The translations under genes and the position numbers were made by a program. Shown here piece by piece: positions 56,893-64,000 of a stretch of DNA of 64,000 bases. Every line of letters begins with the position of its first letter. Positions within the stretch are counted from its first letter, which is position 1. The stretch is from Micromonospora sp. WMMD1128 (GTDB lineage: Bacteria; Actinomycetota; Actinomycetes; Mycobacteriales; Micromonosporaceae), in assembly GCF_027497235.1 (NCBI RefSeq), contig NZ_CP114902.1, positions 3,994,001 to 4,058,000 of the forward strand, in the 5' to 3' direction. The notes under the pieces were generated by a model, which worked only from the letters and a program-made list of their open reading frames with translations, searched no databases and was not told the DNA's origin.

Positions 56893-57176
56893 GCTTCCTG
56901 GTCGAGGAGAACCCCGCGAAGCACCGCTTCGAGATCCTGGTCGACGACGCGCTGGCCGGCTTCAGCGCGTACCTGCCGCGCGGCGAGGTGCTGGTCTTCA
57001 CGCACACCGAGGTCGACGACCGCTACCAGGGGCAGGGCGTGGGCGCCGCGCTCGTCGGCGGCATGCTGGACCAGATCCGGGCTCGTGGCGGTCGGGTGGT
57101 GCCCCGGTGCCCGTTCGTGGCCGCGTTCGTCGAGCGCCACCCGGAGTACGCCGACCTCGTCGTCGACGCGCCCTGA
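56889..57176 (+). CDS. GNAT-like acetyltransferase (YjdJ/GTN10 type)
   Basis: A 95-residue single-domain protein of the small N-acetyltransferase group: LVFTHTEVDDRYQGQGVGAA, then VVPRCPFVAAFVERHPEYAD. The acetyl-CoA loop YQGQGVG is intact. It is coupled to the PLP enzyme, so the two probably act on related compounds; substrate unknown. Confidence 0.9.
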   Translation: MSFLVEENPAKHRFEILVDDALAGFSAYLPRGEVLVFTHTEVDDRYQGQGVGAALVGGMLDQIRARGGRVVPRCPFVAAFVERHPEYADLVVDAP

Positions 57177-57222
57177 GACCCGGCCCGGCCGGGGGACCTC
57201 CCCACCCGGCCGGGCCGGGAGT

Positions 57223-58722
57223 TCACCTGGTGCCGGCCAGCAGCTCGGCGGCGGCCCGGGCCGCCGCCGCGGTGGCCCCGTGGGTGGCCAGGTGCACCCG
57301 GCCGGTGGCCAGCTCGGGCACGCCCAGCTCGACCACCACCGCGTCCGGGCGGACGGCGAGCGCCCGTGCCACCGCGTCCCGCATCCACTCGTGCCGGTGC
57401 AGGTCCCGCACGACGAGCACCAGCGGCCGGTCGGCCGGGCCGGTCGCCGGGTCGGCGGGGACGGCGTCGGCGGCGTACCGGGCGGTGGTGGTGCCGGGCG
57501 CCAGGTGGGCCAGGGGCGCGGCGACCCCCCACGGCGTCTCCTCGCCGATGGCGATGTTGCGGGGCGGCGCGAACTCGACCACGTGTGCCGGCCCGGCCAG
57601 CGGCAGCAGTCCGGCCTCGCCGGTGACCCGGACCGCCCGGCGGGCGGCGGCCAGGCCGATGGGTGAGTCGCCGGGGGACGCCGGGCCGGCGGCGCGGCGG
57701 GCGCGGGCGGCGACGCTCCACGCGGCCAGCTGACCGACCCGCTTGGCCGCCTCGGCCAGCCGTTCCTCGGGCAGCTCCCCGCTCGCCACCGCGGCCACGA
57801 TCGCGTCGCGCAGCTCACGGGCGTCGGCCTCGGTGGCGCGTTCCCCGCCCACGCAGATGGCGTCGGCGCCGGCGGCGAGCGCGCGCACCGCCGCGCCGGC
57901 GAAGCCGTACCGGTCGGACACCGCCCGCATCTCCACCGCGTCGGTCACCACCACGCCGCCGAAGCCCAGCTCCTCCCGGAGCAGCCCGCCCAGGATGCGC
58001 GCGCTGAGCGTGGCCGGCAGCTCCGGGTCGAGGGCCGGCACCAGCAGGTGGCCGGTCATCACCGCCTGCGCCCCGGCGGCCACCGCGGCGCGGAACGGGG
58101 CCAGCTCGACGGCGTCGAGGCGGGCCCGGTCACCACCGATGCGGGGCAGGTCGTGGTGGGAGTCGACCCGGGTGTCGCCGTGCCCGGGGAAGTGCTTGGC
58201 GCAGGCGGCGACGCCGCCGGCCTGGAGGCCGCGTACCCAGGCGGCGGTGTGGCGGGCGACCAGGTCCGGGTCGGCGCCGAAGGAGCGCACCCCGATGACC
58301 GGGTTGGCCGGGTTGGAGTTGACGTCGGCGTCCGGCGCGTAGTCGAGCGTGACGCCGACGGCGGCCAGCTCGGCGCCGAGGTCGCGGGCGACCTCCTCGG
58401 TCAGCGCCGGGTCGTCCACCGCGCCGAGGGCGAAGTTGCCGGGCCGGGAGCTGCCCCGGGCCGACTCGATCCGGGTGACGTCGCCGGCCTCCTCGTCGAT
58501 GGCCACGATCACGTCCGGACGTTCCGCCCGCAGGGTAGCGGTGAGCGTGGCGACCTGTTCGTGGTCGACGACGTTGCGGGCGAAGAGGACCACCGAGCCG
58601 AGCCCCTCGCCGAGCCAGCGGCAGACCCAGGGTGGTGGGACGGTGCCGACGAACCCGGGTTGCAGGACGGCGGCGGCGAGCGCCGCCAGGTCTCCGGTGG
58701 CTCCCATGTTCCGCTCGCTCAT
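57223..58722 (-). CDS. GH3 beta-N-acetylhexosaminidase (NagZ-like)
   Basis: Glycoside hydrolase of 499 residues. The active region shows CAKHFPGHGDTRVDSHHDLP with the His/Asp dyad and the nucleophile Asp in VVVTDAVEMRAV. A C-terminal GH3_C-like part follows. NagZ enzymes recycle peptidoglycan by removing N-acetylglucosamine. ATG at 58722 or 58707. No signal peptide, so cytoplasmic. Confidence 0.9.
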   Translation of the reverse strand: MSERNMGATGDLAALAAAVLQPGFVGTVPPPWVCRWLGEGLGSVVLFARNVVDHEQVATLTATLRAERPDVIVAIDEEAGDVTRIESARGSSRPGNFALGAVDDPALTEEVARDLGAELAAVGVTLDYAPDADVNSNPANPVIGVRSFGADPDLVARHTAAWVRGLQAGGVAACAKHFPGHGDTRVDSHHDLPRIGGDRARLDAVELAPFRAAVAAGAQAVMTGHLLVPALDPELPATLSARILGGLLREELGFGGVVVTDAVEMRAVSDRYGFAGAAVRALAAGADAICVGGERATEADARELRDAIVAAVASGELPEERLAEAAKRVGQLAAWSVAARARRAAGPASPGDSPIGLAAARRAVRVTGEAGLLPLAGPAHVVEFAPPRNIAIGEETPWGVAAPLAHLAPGTTTARYAADAVPADPATGPADRPLVLVVRDLHRHEWMRDAVARALAVRPDAVVVELGVPELATGRVHLATHGATAAAARAAAELLAGTR

Positions 58723-58861
58723 GTGCGGTAGTTCCCCCGTCTCCCCACGGACCCGCCACGACCGACGGGTGCTCACATGGTCACACCGCGCAGCTAAATA
58801 GTCAACAATCCTTACTGTTAGCCGCTGGCGTTCCCGGCCCGGCCCGTGGGAGAGTTCCGGC

Positions 58862-58984
58862 ATGTCCGCCCTGCCGCTCGCCGACGCCACCAGCGCCGCC
58901 GACATCCCCGGCGTACGCCTGCTCGGCCTGGTGGTCGGCGCCCTGTTCCTGCTGATCGCGATCCGGGCGATGTTCCGCCGCTGA
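58862..58984 (+). CDS. 40-residue single-helix membrane protein
   Basis: A short gene with GGGAGAG seven bases before ATG. The product starts MSALPLADATSAADIPG and ends with one membrane helix (LLGLVVGALFLLIAIRAMF) and RR. It lies between divergent NagZ and RecQ genes with an AT-rich stretch at 58790-58825 upstream that may hold both promoters. Function unknown. Confidence 0.65.
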   Translation: MSALPLADATSAADIPGVRLLGLVVGALFLLIAIRAMFRR

Positions 58985-59040
58985 CGGCCCGCCCCGCCCC
59001 CGGTTTCGGGTGGTGACGCCCGGGGTAGCTGTGGCCGTTG

Positions 59041-60672
59041 ATGAAGCTGACCACGCACGCCACCAACCTGCGCCGCGCGGCGAAGAACCTGTTCGGCTGG
59101 ACCGCGCTGCGGCCCAACCAACTGGCCGCCATGCGCGCCGTCATGAAGCGCCACGACGCCCTGGTGGTGCTGCCCACCGGCGCCGGCAAGTCGGCGATCT
59201 ACCAGATCCCGGCCAGCCTGATCCCCGGCCCGACCGTGGTCATCTCCCCGTTGCTCGCGCTCCAACAGGACCAGATCGCGGCGCTCAACGAGCGGCAGCG
59301 GCCCGAACTGCGCGCGGTGCGGATCAGCTCGGACGAGAGCGCCGCGCAGCAGGCCGAGGCGATCGAGGAGATCCGGGCCGGCCGGGCGGAGTTCCTGTTC
59401 ATCACGCCCGAGGCGCTGAGCAACCCGGACCGGCTCGCCGAGGTCCGCTCACTGGGCCCGGCGCTCGTCGCGATCGACGAGGCGCACTGCATCTCGTCCT
59501 GGGGCCACGACTTCCGGCCGGACTACCTGGCGCTCGGCCACCTGATCGACGGACTGGGCCGGCCCCCGGTGGTGGCGCTCACCGCCACCGCGTCCCCGCC
59601 GGTCCGCGACGACATCATCGCCCGGCTGCGGCTGCGCGAGCCCGAGGTGGTCGTCTCCGGGCTGGACCGGCCCAACCTGTTCCTCGAGGTGGCCTACTGC
59701 CCGACCGACGACTACCGGTGGCGGCGGCTGATCGCGCTGCTGCGCGACGACGAACGCCCCGGCATCATCTACGTGCCGACCCGGCGCGCCGCCGAGGAAA
59801 TGGCCGGGCGGCTGACCGACGCCGGCTTCCCGGCCGAGTTCTACCACGGCGGCATGCCCACCGGCGCCCGCCACGAGCTGCACGAGGCGTTCCTCGCCGA
59901 CCGGGTCCCGATCATGGTGGCCACCTCGGCGTTCGGCATGGGCATCGACAAGCCGAACATCGCCTGGGTGGTGCACATGGCGCTGCCCGACTCGCCGGAC
60001 AGCTACTTCCAGGAGATCGGCCGGGCCGGCCGGGACGGCTCACCGTCGCGGGTCCTGCTGCTCTGGCGGTCCGAGGACGTCGGCCTCCAGCGCTACTTCA
60101 GCGGCGGCCTGCCGGACGAGCAGGAGCTGACCGACCTCGCCGCGGTGCTGCGGAGCAAGGCCCGCACCCGCAAGGAGCTGCGCGAGCTGACCGGGCTGGG
60201 CCCGCGCAAGCTCGGCCAGTATCTCTCCCTGCTGGAGCAGATCGGCGCCGCCGTGCCACGCGCCCGGCAGCGCGTCGGCGCGCCCCGGTACGCGCCGGAC
60301 GCCGTCGAGTCCGGGCGGGCGGCGCGCGCCGAGGCCGAGCGGCAGCAGACCGTGACCCGGTCACGGACCGACATGATGCGCGCCTTCGCCGAGACCACCG
60401 GCTGCCGCGGGCAGGTCCTGCTCGCCTACTTCGGCGAGCAGATGACCGACGTCTGCGGCCACTGCGACAACTGCCACGCCGGCACCAGCGTGGCGAACGA
60501 CGGCGCGGTCGGTCCGTTCCCGGTGCACAGCCAGGTCCGCCACGCCGAGTGGGGGTCCGGTCTGGTGCTCAACTACGAGGACGACCGGATGACCGTGCTC
60601 TTCGACGAGGTGGGCTACAAGACGCTGTCCGTGCGCGTGGTGTCCGAACAGGGCCTGCTGGAACTGGACTAG
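59041..60672 (+). CDS. recQ: RecQ-type DNA helicase with Tudor-like C-terminus
   Basis: 3'-5' helicase of 543 residues. Walker A LPTGAGKSAIYQ, DEAHCISSWGHDFRPDY, ALTATASPPVR, GIIYVPTRR and QEIGRAGRDG are intact. A winged-helix-like part and the zinc cluster (C near 451; CGHCDNC) follow. There is no HRDC domain; instead the last about 50 residues (VRHAEWGSGLVLNYEDDRMT then VLFDEVGYKTL) resemble the C-terminal Tudor-like domain of PcrA/UvrD. ATG 59041 is preceded by an in-frame TTG. Confidence 0.9.
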   Translation: MKLTTHATNLRRAAKNLFGWTALRPNQLAAMRAVMKRHDALVVLPTGAGKSAIYQIPASLIPGPTVVISPLLALQQDQIAALNERQRPELRAVRISSDESAAQQAEAIEEIRAGRAEFLFITPEALSNPDRLAEVRSLGPALVAIDEAHCISSWGHDFRPDYLALGHLIDGLGRPPVVALTATASPPVRDDIIARLRLREPEVVVSGLDRPNLFLEVAYCPTDDYRWRRLIALLRDDERPGIIYVPTRRAAEEMAGRLTDAGFPAEFYHGGMPTGARHELHEAFLADRVPIMVATSAFGMGIDKPNIAWVVHMALPDSPDSYFQEIGRAGRDGSPSRVLLLWRSEDVGLQRYFSGGLPDEQELTDLAAVLRSKARTRKELRELTGLGPRKLGQYLSLLEQIGAAVPRARQRVGAPRYAPDAVESGRAARAEAERQQTVTRSRTDMMRAFAETTGCRGQVLLAYFGEQMTDVCGHCDNCHAGTSVANDGAVGPFPVHSQVRHAEWGSGLVLNYEDDRMTVLFDEVGYKTLSVRVVSEQGLLELD

Positions 60673-60735
60673 CCTGACCCGGGCACCGTGGCGGTGCCCG
60701 TCGACAACGACGACCACGGCGAAAGGAACCTGATC

Positions 60736-61239
60736 GTGATCGAGCAGCCGGCGTACACCCGTTTCGGCGTCTCCGACGAGGAATGGGGGTTGCTGGTGGG
60801 TCTGCCGCAGGCGGTGCTCACCGCGGCGGCGGCGGCCGAGTCCGACGGCACCCGGCGGACCATGGCCGAGAACGCCGCCGGGTTGGAGACCATCGCCGCC
60901 GGCCGCGAGTCGGCAAGCCCGCTGGTGGCGGCCGTGGCCGGCGAGGTCGTCTCCCGGGTCGGCGACCCGGAGACCGGCGCGGAGCTGCCGGTGATCACGC
61001 CGGACGACCCGACGGCGATGATCGAGGACGTGCTCGCCCGCGCCGGCCAGGCGTCCGCCCTGCTCACCGGCAAGGTGGATGAGGGGCAGTCCGGGGCGTA
61101 CCGGCACTGGCTGGTGGAGATCGCCGACCAGGTGGTGGGCGCCGCCTCCACCGGCGGCATCCTGGGCATCGGCGGTGACGTGGTGAGCGACTCCGAGCGT
61201 CGCTTCCGGGACCGGCTGTCCCAGGTGCTCAACGACTGA
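60736..61239 (+). CDS. Hypothetical protein downstream of recQ
   Basis: A 167-residue acidic, mostly helical protein with no family I recognise (FGVSDEEWGLLVGLPQAVLT, then ASTGGILGIGGDVVSDSERR). GTG at 60736 has AAAGGAA upstream; an earlier GTG at 60688 is possible. A perfect terminator follows, so it may share the recQ transcript. Confidence 0.75.
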   Translation: MIEQPAYTRFGVSDEEWGLLVGLPQAVLTAAAAAESDGTRRTMAENAAGLETIAAGRESASPLVAAVAGEVVSRVGDPETGAELPVITPDDPTAMIEDVLARAGQASALLTGKVDEGQSGAYRHWLVEIADQVVGAASTGGILGIGGDVVSDSERRFRDRLSQVLND

Positions 61240-61265
61240 CCTGCCGTCTGCCTATGACGGACGTC

Positions 61266-61304
61266 ACGCCCCACGGGTGGTCGCATTTCCGACCCGTGGG
61301 GCGT
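61266..61304 (+). terminator. Terminator after the recQ unit
   Basis: ACGCCCCACGGGT pairs perfectly with ACCCGTGGGGCGT (13 bp) across a 13-base loop, followed by CGTCTTTGG. Confidence 0.85.
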
Positions 61305-61343
61305 CGTCTTTGGTGAAGGGCAGACGAACCACGGGGGTCGTTC

Positions 61344-62429
61344 ATGGACATCGCGATGCAACCGCAGGTCTTCGACACGGCGCAGGTGCCCGCCGCGGAC
61401 CGGTTCGGGCTGTGGCTGGACATGCTCGCCCGCACACCGACGCTCATGCGGGTGCGCACCGAGCACGCCGACAACTTCACCGCCCGGGCCGAGTTCCTCG
61501 ACCTGGGGCCGATGCAGCTCATCCGGCACCGCTACCCGTCGCTGGACGGGATCCGCACCCGCAAGCTGATCCAGCGCTCGGACGCGCCCTGCTACGTCCT
61601 CGCGCTGCCCCTGACCGGCACCGGGGTCACCGACCAGGACGGGCAGCGCGGCGTCTGCCCACCCGGCCACTTCACCTTCTACGACTGCGCCCGCCCGCAG
61701 GAGATCAGCCACCACGTCGACGGGGCCCGGGACCGGTCCGCCAGCTCGGTGGTGGCCCTCATCCCGTACGACGCGCTGCCGCTGTCGCACCGCCAGCTCG
61801 CCCCACTGTTCGCCGGCCGGATGTCCGGCGGCGAGGGCGTCGGCGCGCTGCTCGCCGACTACCTCATCCGGCTCACCGGCCACCCGGAGCAATACCACGC
61901 GGCCGACGCCGAGCGGCTCGGCGCGGTCGCGCTCGACCTGACCGCCACGCTGCTCGGCCGCCACCTGGTCTCCGAGGACGCCGTCCCCACCGAGGTCCGG
62001 CGCCGTGCCCTGCTGGCCCAGGTGCGCGCGTACGTCCGCCAGCACCTCGGGAACGGCACGCTGGACCCGGCCACGATCGCCGACGCGCACCACATCTCGG
62101 TGCGCTCCCTGCACCGGCTCTTCGAGTCCGAGGCGACCACGATCGCGGCGTACATCCGGGACGAACGGTTGGCCCGATGCCGCCGGGACCTCGCCGACCC
62201 GGCGTTGGGCGGCCGGTCGATCCAGGCGATCGCCGGCCGCTGGGGTTTCCGGGACAAGGCCCACTTCAGCCGGGCCTTCCGGGCGGCGCAGGCGGAGACG
62301 CCGCAGGCGTACCGCGCGCGTCACCTGGAACGGGCACGGATCGTCAACAACGCGGCGTCCGAAGTCAACCCGACCGGGACACACTGGACCCGGGCCGGCG
62401 CCGGGAACCCGGCGACGACCCACCGGTAA
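61344..62429 (+). CDS. AraC-family transcriptional regulator
   Basis: A 361-residue regulator: an AraC-binding-like sensor domain (about 10-210; RTRKLIQRSDAPCYVLALPL) and a C-terminal double helix-turn-helix (ATIADAHHISVRSLHRLF and IAGRWGFRDKAHFSRAFRAA). This NIA-type subgroup often controls oxygenases or catabolic genes; no obvious target adjoins it. Confidence 0.93.
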   Translation: MDIAMQPQVFDTAQVPAADRFGLWLDMLARTPTLMRVRTEHADNFTARAEFLDLGPMQLIRHRYPSLDGIRTRKLIQRSDAPCYVLALPLTGTGVTDQDGQRGVCPPGHFTFYDCARPQEISHHVDGARDRSASSVVALIPYDALPLSHRQLAPLFAGRMSGGEGVGALLADYLIRLTGHPEQYHAADAERLGAVALDLTATLLGRHLVSEDAVPTEVRRRALLAQVRAYVRQHLGNGTLDPATIADAHHISVRSLHRLFESEATTIAAYIRDERLARCRRDLADPALGGRSIQAIAGRWGFRDKAHFSRAFRAAQAETPQAYRARHLERARIVNNAASEVNPTGTHWTRAGAGNPATTHR

Positions 62430-62448
62430 CGGGGGGCCGCGGCGTGGC

Positions 62449-62472
62449 GCCCGCGGCGGTCCAGCCGCGGGC
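62449..62472. terminator. Hairpin between convergent araC-type and topoisomerase genes
   Basis: GCCCGCGGC pairs with GCCGCGGGC over a 6-base loop, in the 135 bases between convergent stops. It has no T-run. Confidence 0.5.
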
Positions 62473-62564
62473 GACCCCGCCCCGGCGGTGGCCTCCCGCG
62501 CCACGCCGCACGGCCCCGGTTTCCGGCCCCGCCGCTTCCCCCCAGGACCGGCGGGGCCGGTCGG

Positions 62565-63554
62565 TCAGTCGGCCTCCTCCTCCAGCAGCGTCAACACCGA
62601 CTTCTCCACCGCGTCGCGCGGCATCTCCGGCTGGACCGGCGCCAGCACCCCGTCGTGGTAGAGGTCGACCACGCGCGGGTCCACATACGACGTCCGGGCC
62701 ACCGTCGGCGTGTTGCCGAGCAGCTCGGCAACCGAACGCATCACCGCCGCCACGGCCCGTCGACGGGCGGTGACGGACCGCTGCGGGCCCACCGTGGCCA
62801 GCTCGGTGGCGGCCAGCACGGTGGCGTGCCAGGTGCGGAAGTCCTTCGCGGTCATCTCCCCGCCACTGGCGTCACGCAGGTAGTCGTTCACCTCGTCGCT
62901 GCGCACGTCGCGCCAGGCCCGCCCGTCCCAGTAGCCGAAGAGCCGCTCCTGCGCGCGCCGCCGTCGACGCAGGTTGAGCAGCACATGGCACAGCTCCGCG
63001 TCCTCCACCCGGCGGACCTGTTCGATGCCGCCCTTGGCCGGGAACTCGAAGACCACGCACCCGCCACGGGACCGGGCGTGCTCCGGGCGCAGCGTGGACA
63101 CGCCGAACGTGGGTTCCTCGCCGGTGGCGTACTGGTCGCTGCCGACCCGGAACGCCCCCATGTCGAGCAGCCGGGCGACGGTGGCCAGCACGCGCTCCCG
63201 CCGCAGCCCGCGCAGCGCCAGGTCGTGCGCGACCCGGTCACGCAGCACCGGCAGCCGGTGGGCCACCTCCAGCACGTGGTCGAACTTGGCCTCGTCCCGC
63301 TTCTGCCGCCAGCCGGGGTGGTAGAGGTACTGCTTGCGGCCGGCCACGTCGATGCCGGTGGCCTGGATGTGCCCGTTCGGGTACGGCGAGATCCACACGT
63401 CCCGCCAGGCCGGCGGGATGACCAGCTCACGCAGGCGCGCCAGCTCGCCGGCGTCGCCCACCGGCTCGCCCGTCGGGTCGAGGAAGAGCCAGCCCTTGCC
63501 GCGCCGCCGCCGACCGTAGCCGGGCCGGCCCGGATCGCTACGCCGCAACCGCAC
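62565..63554 (-). CDS. DNA topoisomerase IB (eukaryote-like)
   Basis: Relaxes supercoils by a 3'-phosphotyrosine intermediate. The 329 residues start with the bacterial TopIB domain (LRRSDPGRPGYGRRRRGKG, WRDVWISPYPNGHIQATG). They carry the catalytic Arg/Lys region (GGEMTAKDFRTWHATV) and the active Tyr in TSYVDPRVV. GTG at 63554 lies inside the end of the GT9 gene (17-base overlap). Confidence 0.92.
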   Translation of the reverse strand: MRLRRSDPGRPGYGRRRRGKGWLFLDPTGEPVGDAGELARLRELVIPPAWRDVWISPYPNGHIQATGIDVAGRKQYLYHPGWRQKRDEAKFDHVLEVAHRLPVLRDRVAHDLALRGLRRERVLATVARLLDMGAFRVGSDQYATGEEPTFGVSTLRPEHARSRGGCVVFEFPAKGGIEQVRRVEDAELCHVLLNLRRRRRAQERLFGYWDGRAWRDVRSDEVNDYLRDASGGEMTAKDFRTWHATVLAATELATVGPQRSVTARRRAVAAVMRSVAELLGNTPTVARTSYVDPRVVDLYHDGVLAPVQPEMPRDAVEKSVLTLLEEEAD

Positions 63555-64000
63555 CGGAGACCCGTTCCACCTCGGCCACCGCCGCCACCACCTCGTCGAC
63601 CCCGACGGCGGCCAACGCCGGGTGCGCTCCCGTCCCGCCCGCCGGATCCCGCTCGACTCCGCCGGCCTCGACTCCGCCGGCCTCGGTGCCGCCGAGCGCC
63701 CGGTGCCGGGGCCGGTCGGCCGGCGGACCCCAGTGCGCCGCCGGCACCGGCCCGAACAGCACCACCGAGGCGGTGCCGTAGCCGGTGGCGAGGTGGGCCA
63801 CCCCGGTGTCGCCGCTGACCACCAGGCGCGCGCCGGCGACCAGCGCGGCCATCTCGGCCAGGCCGGTGCGGCCGGCCAGCACCGCCGTCGGCGGCAGTCC
63901 GGCGTCGTGGGCCACCCGGTCGGCGAGCGCCCGCTCGTCGGCCGAGCCGGTGAGCACCACCCGGTGCCCCCGCGCGGCCAGCGCCCGGGCCAACCCGACG
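63538..64000 (-). CDS. GT9 (heptosyltransferase-like) glycosyltransferase, C-terminal part
   Basis: The gene enters from beyond the window's right edge; only about 150 C-terminal residues are seen. They hold the GT9 pattern RVVLTGSADERALADRVA and VVSGDTGVAHLATGYGTAS, then VVLFGPVPAAHWGPP. A short repeat (EAGGVEAGGVE) follows. In a Gram-positive cell such enzymes modify surface glycans rather than LPS. Confidence 0.88.
   Translation of the reverse strand, partial: VGLARALAARGHRVVLTGSADERALADRVAHDAGLPPTAVLAGRTGLAEMAALVAGARLVVSGDTGVAHLATGYGTASVVLFGPVPAAHWGPPADRPRHRALGGTEAGGVEAGGVERDPAGGTGAHPALAAVGVDEVVAAVAEVERVSGAVAA

Overview
The window is a very GC-rich chromosomal segment with many GTG starts, short or overlapping gene junctions and XRE/DUF397 regulator pairs. 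This fits an actinomycete, most likely of the Micromonosporaceae (Micromonospora-like); the assignment rests on gene content and gene order, not on a search. No rRNA, tRNA, CRISPR array, transposase or prophage was found.

Backbone, left half: a membrane-anchored cyclophilin, then on the minus strand relA, apt, secF, secD, yajC, ruvB, ruvA and ruvC (1-10.4 kb). The continuation, yebC, pdxT, pdxS, a membrane protein, pimA, a PIM acyltransferase and pgsA, lies at 29.6-35.8 kb, and HIT (Ap4A phosphorylase type) and thrS lie at 40.2-42.8 kb. Together these form the conserved actinobacterial block known from Mycobacterium (thrS to relA/ppiB). Here it is split twice: about 19 kb (10.5-29.6 kb) sits between ruvC and yebC, and about 4 kb (36-40 kb) between pgsA and HIT.

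The 19-kb insert holds an SDR dehydrogenase with a GAF/PucR regulator; an MFS efflux pump with its TetR repressor and two palindromic operators; a free-standing cobalamin-binding protein; a GT87 glycosyltransferase with an acyltransferase; a PLP enzyme; a HExxH metalloprotein; dnaE; a PadR regulator with a membrane protein behind a promoter whose spacer is a perfect palindrome; a GNAT acetyltransferase; an XRE-DUF397-VapB-DUF397 string; and two coupled small proteins of unknown function. The 4-kb insert holds an EF-G-like GTPase, an aldo/keto reductase and a maltokinase-cap-like protein.

Right of thrS (43-64 kb) the content is more mixed: a YcnI-like surface protein with a repeat tail, an ADP-ribosylglycohydrolase facing a two-component system, adenosine deaminase behind a broken trans-aconitate methyltransferase, a second aldo/keto reductase, a cold-shock protein, a coupled DUF1469-DUF3618-DUF4235 membrane set, an MscS channel, a DUF1206 protein, a lipoprotein, a cysteine-desulfurase-like enzyme with a GNAT protein, a GH3 hexosaminidase, a RecQ helicase with a PcrA-like C-terminal domain, an AraC regulator, topoisomerase IB and the end of a GT9 glycosyltransferase.

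The least explained layer is non-coding: two families of dispersed palindromic repeats (four copies of a GTTAAG/GGGGCCCC element, three of a GGATACCGCC element), a lone 81-bp palindrome, and several short tandem repeats, all between genes or at gene ends. Two of these elements supply stop codons or C-terminal codons to the neighbouring gene. Decay is visible in a frameshifted oxidoreductase remnant and the deleted methyltransferase.
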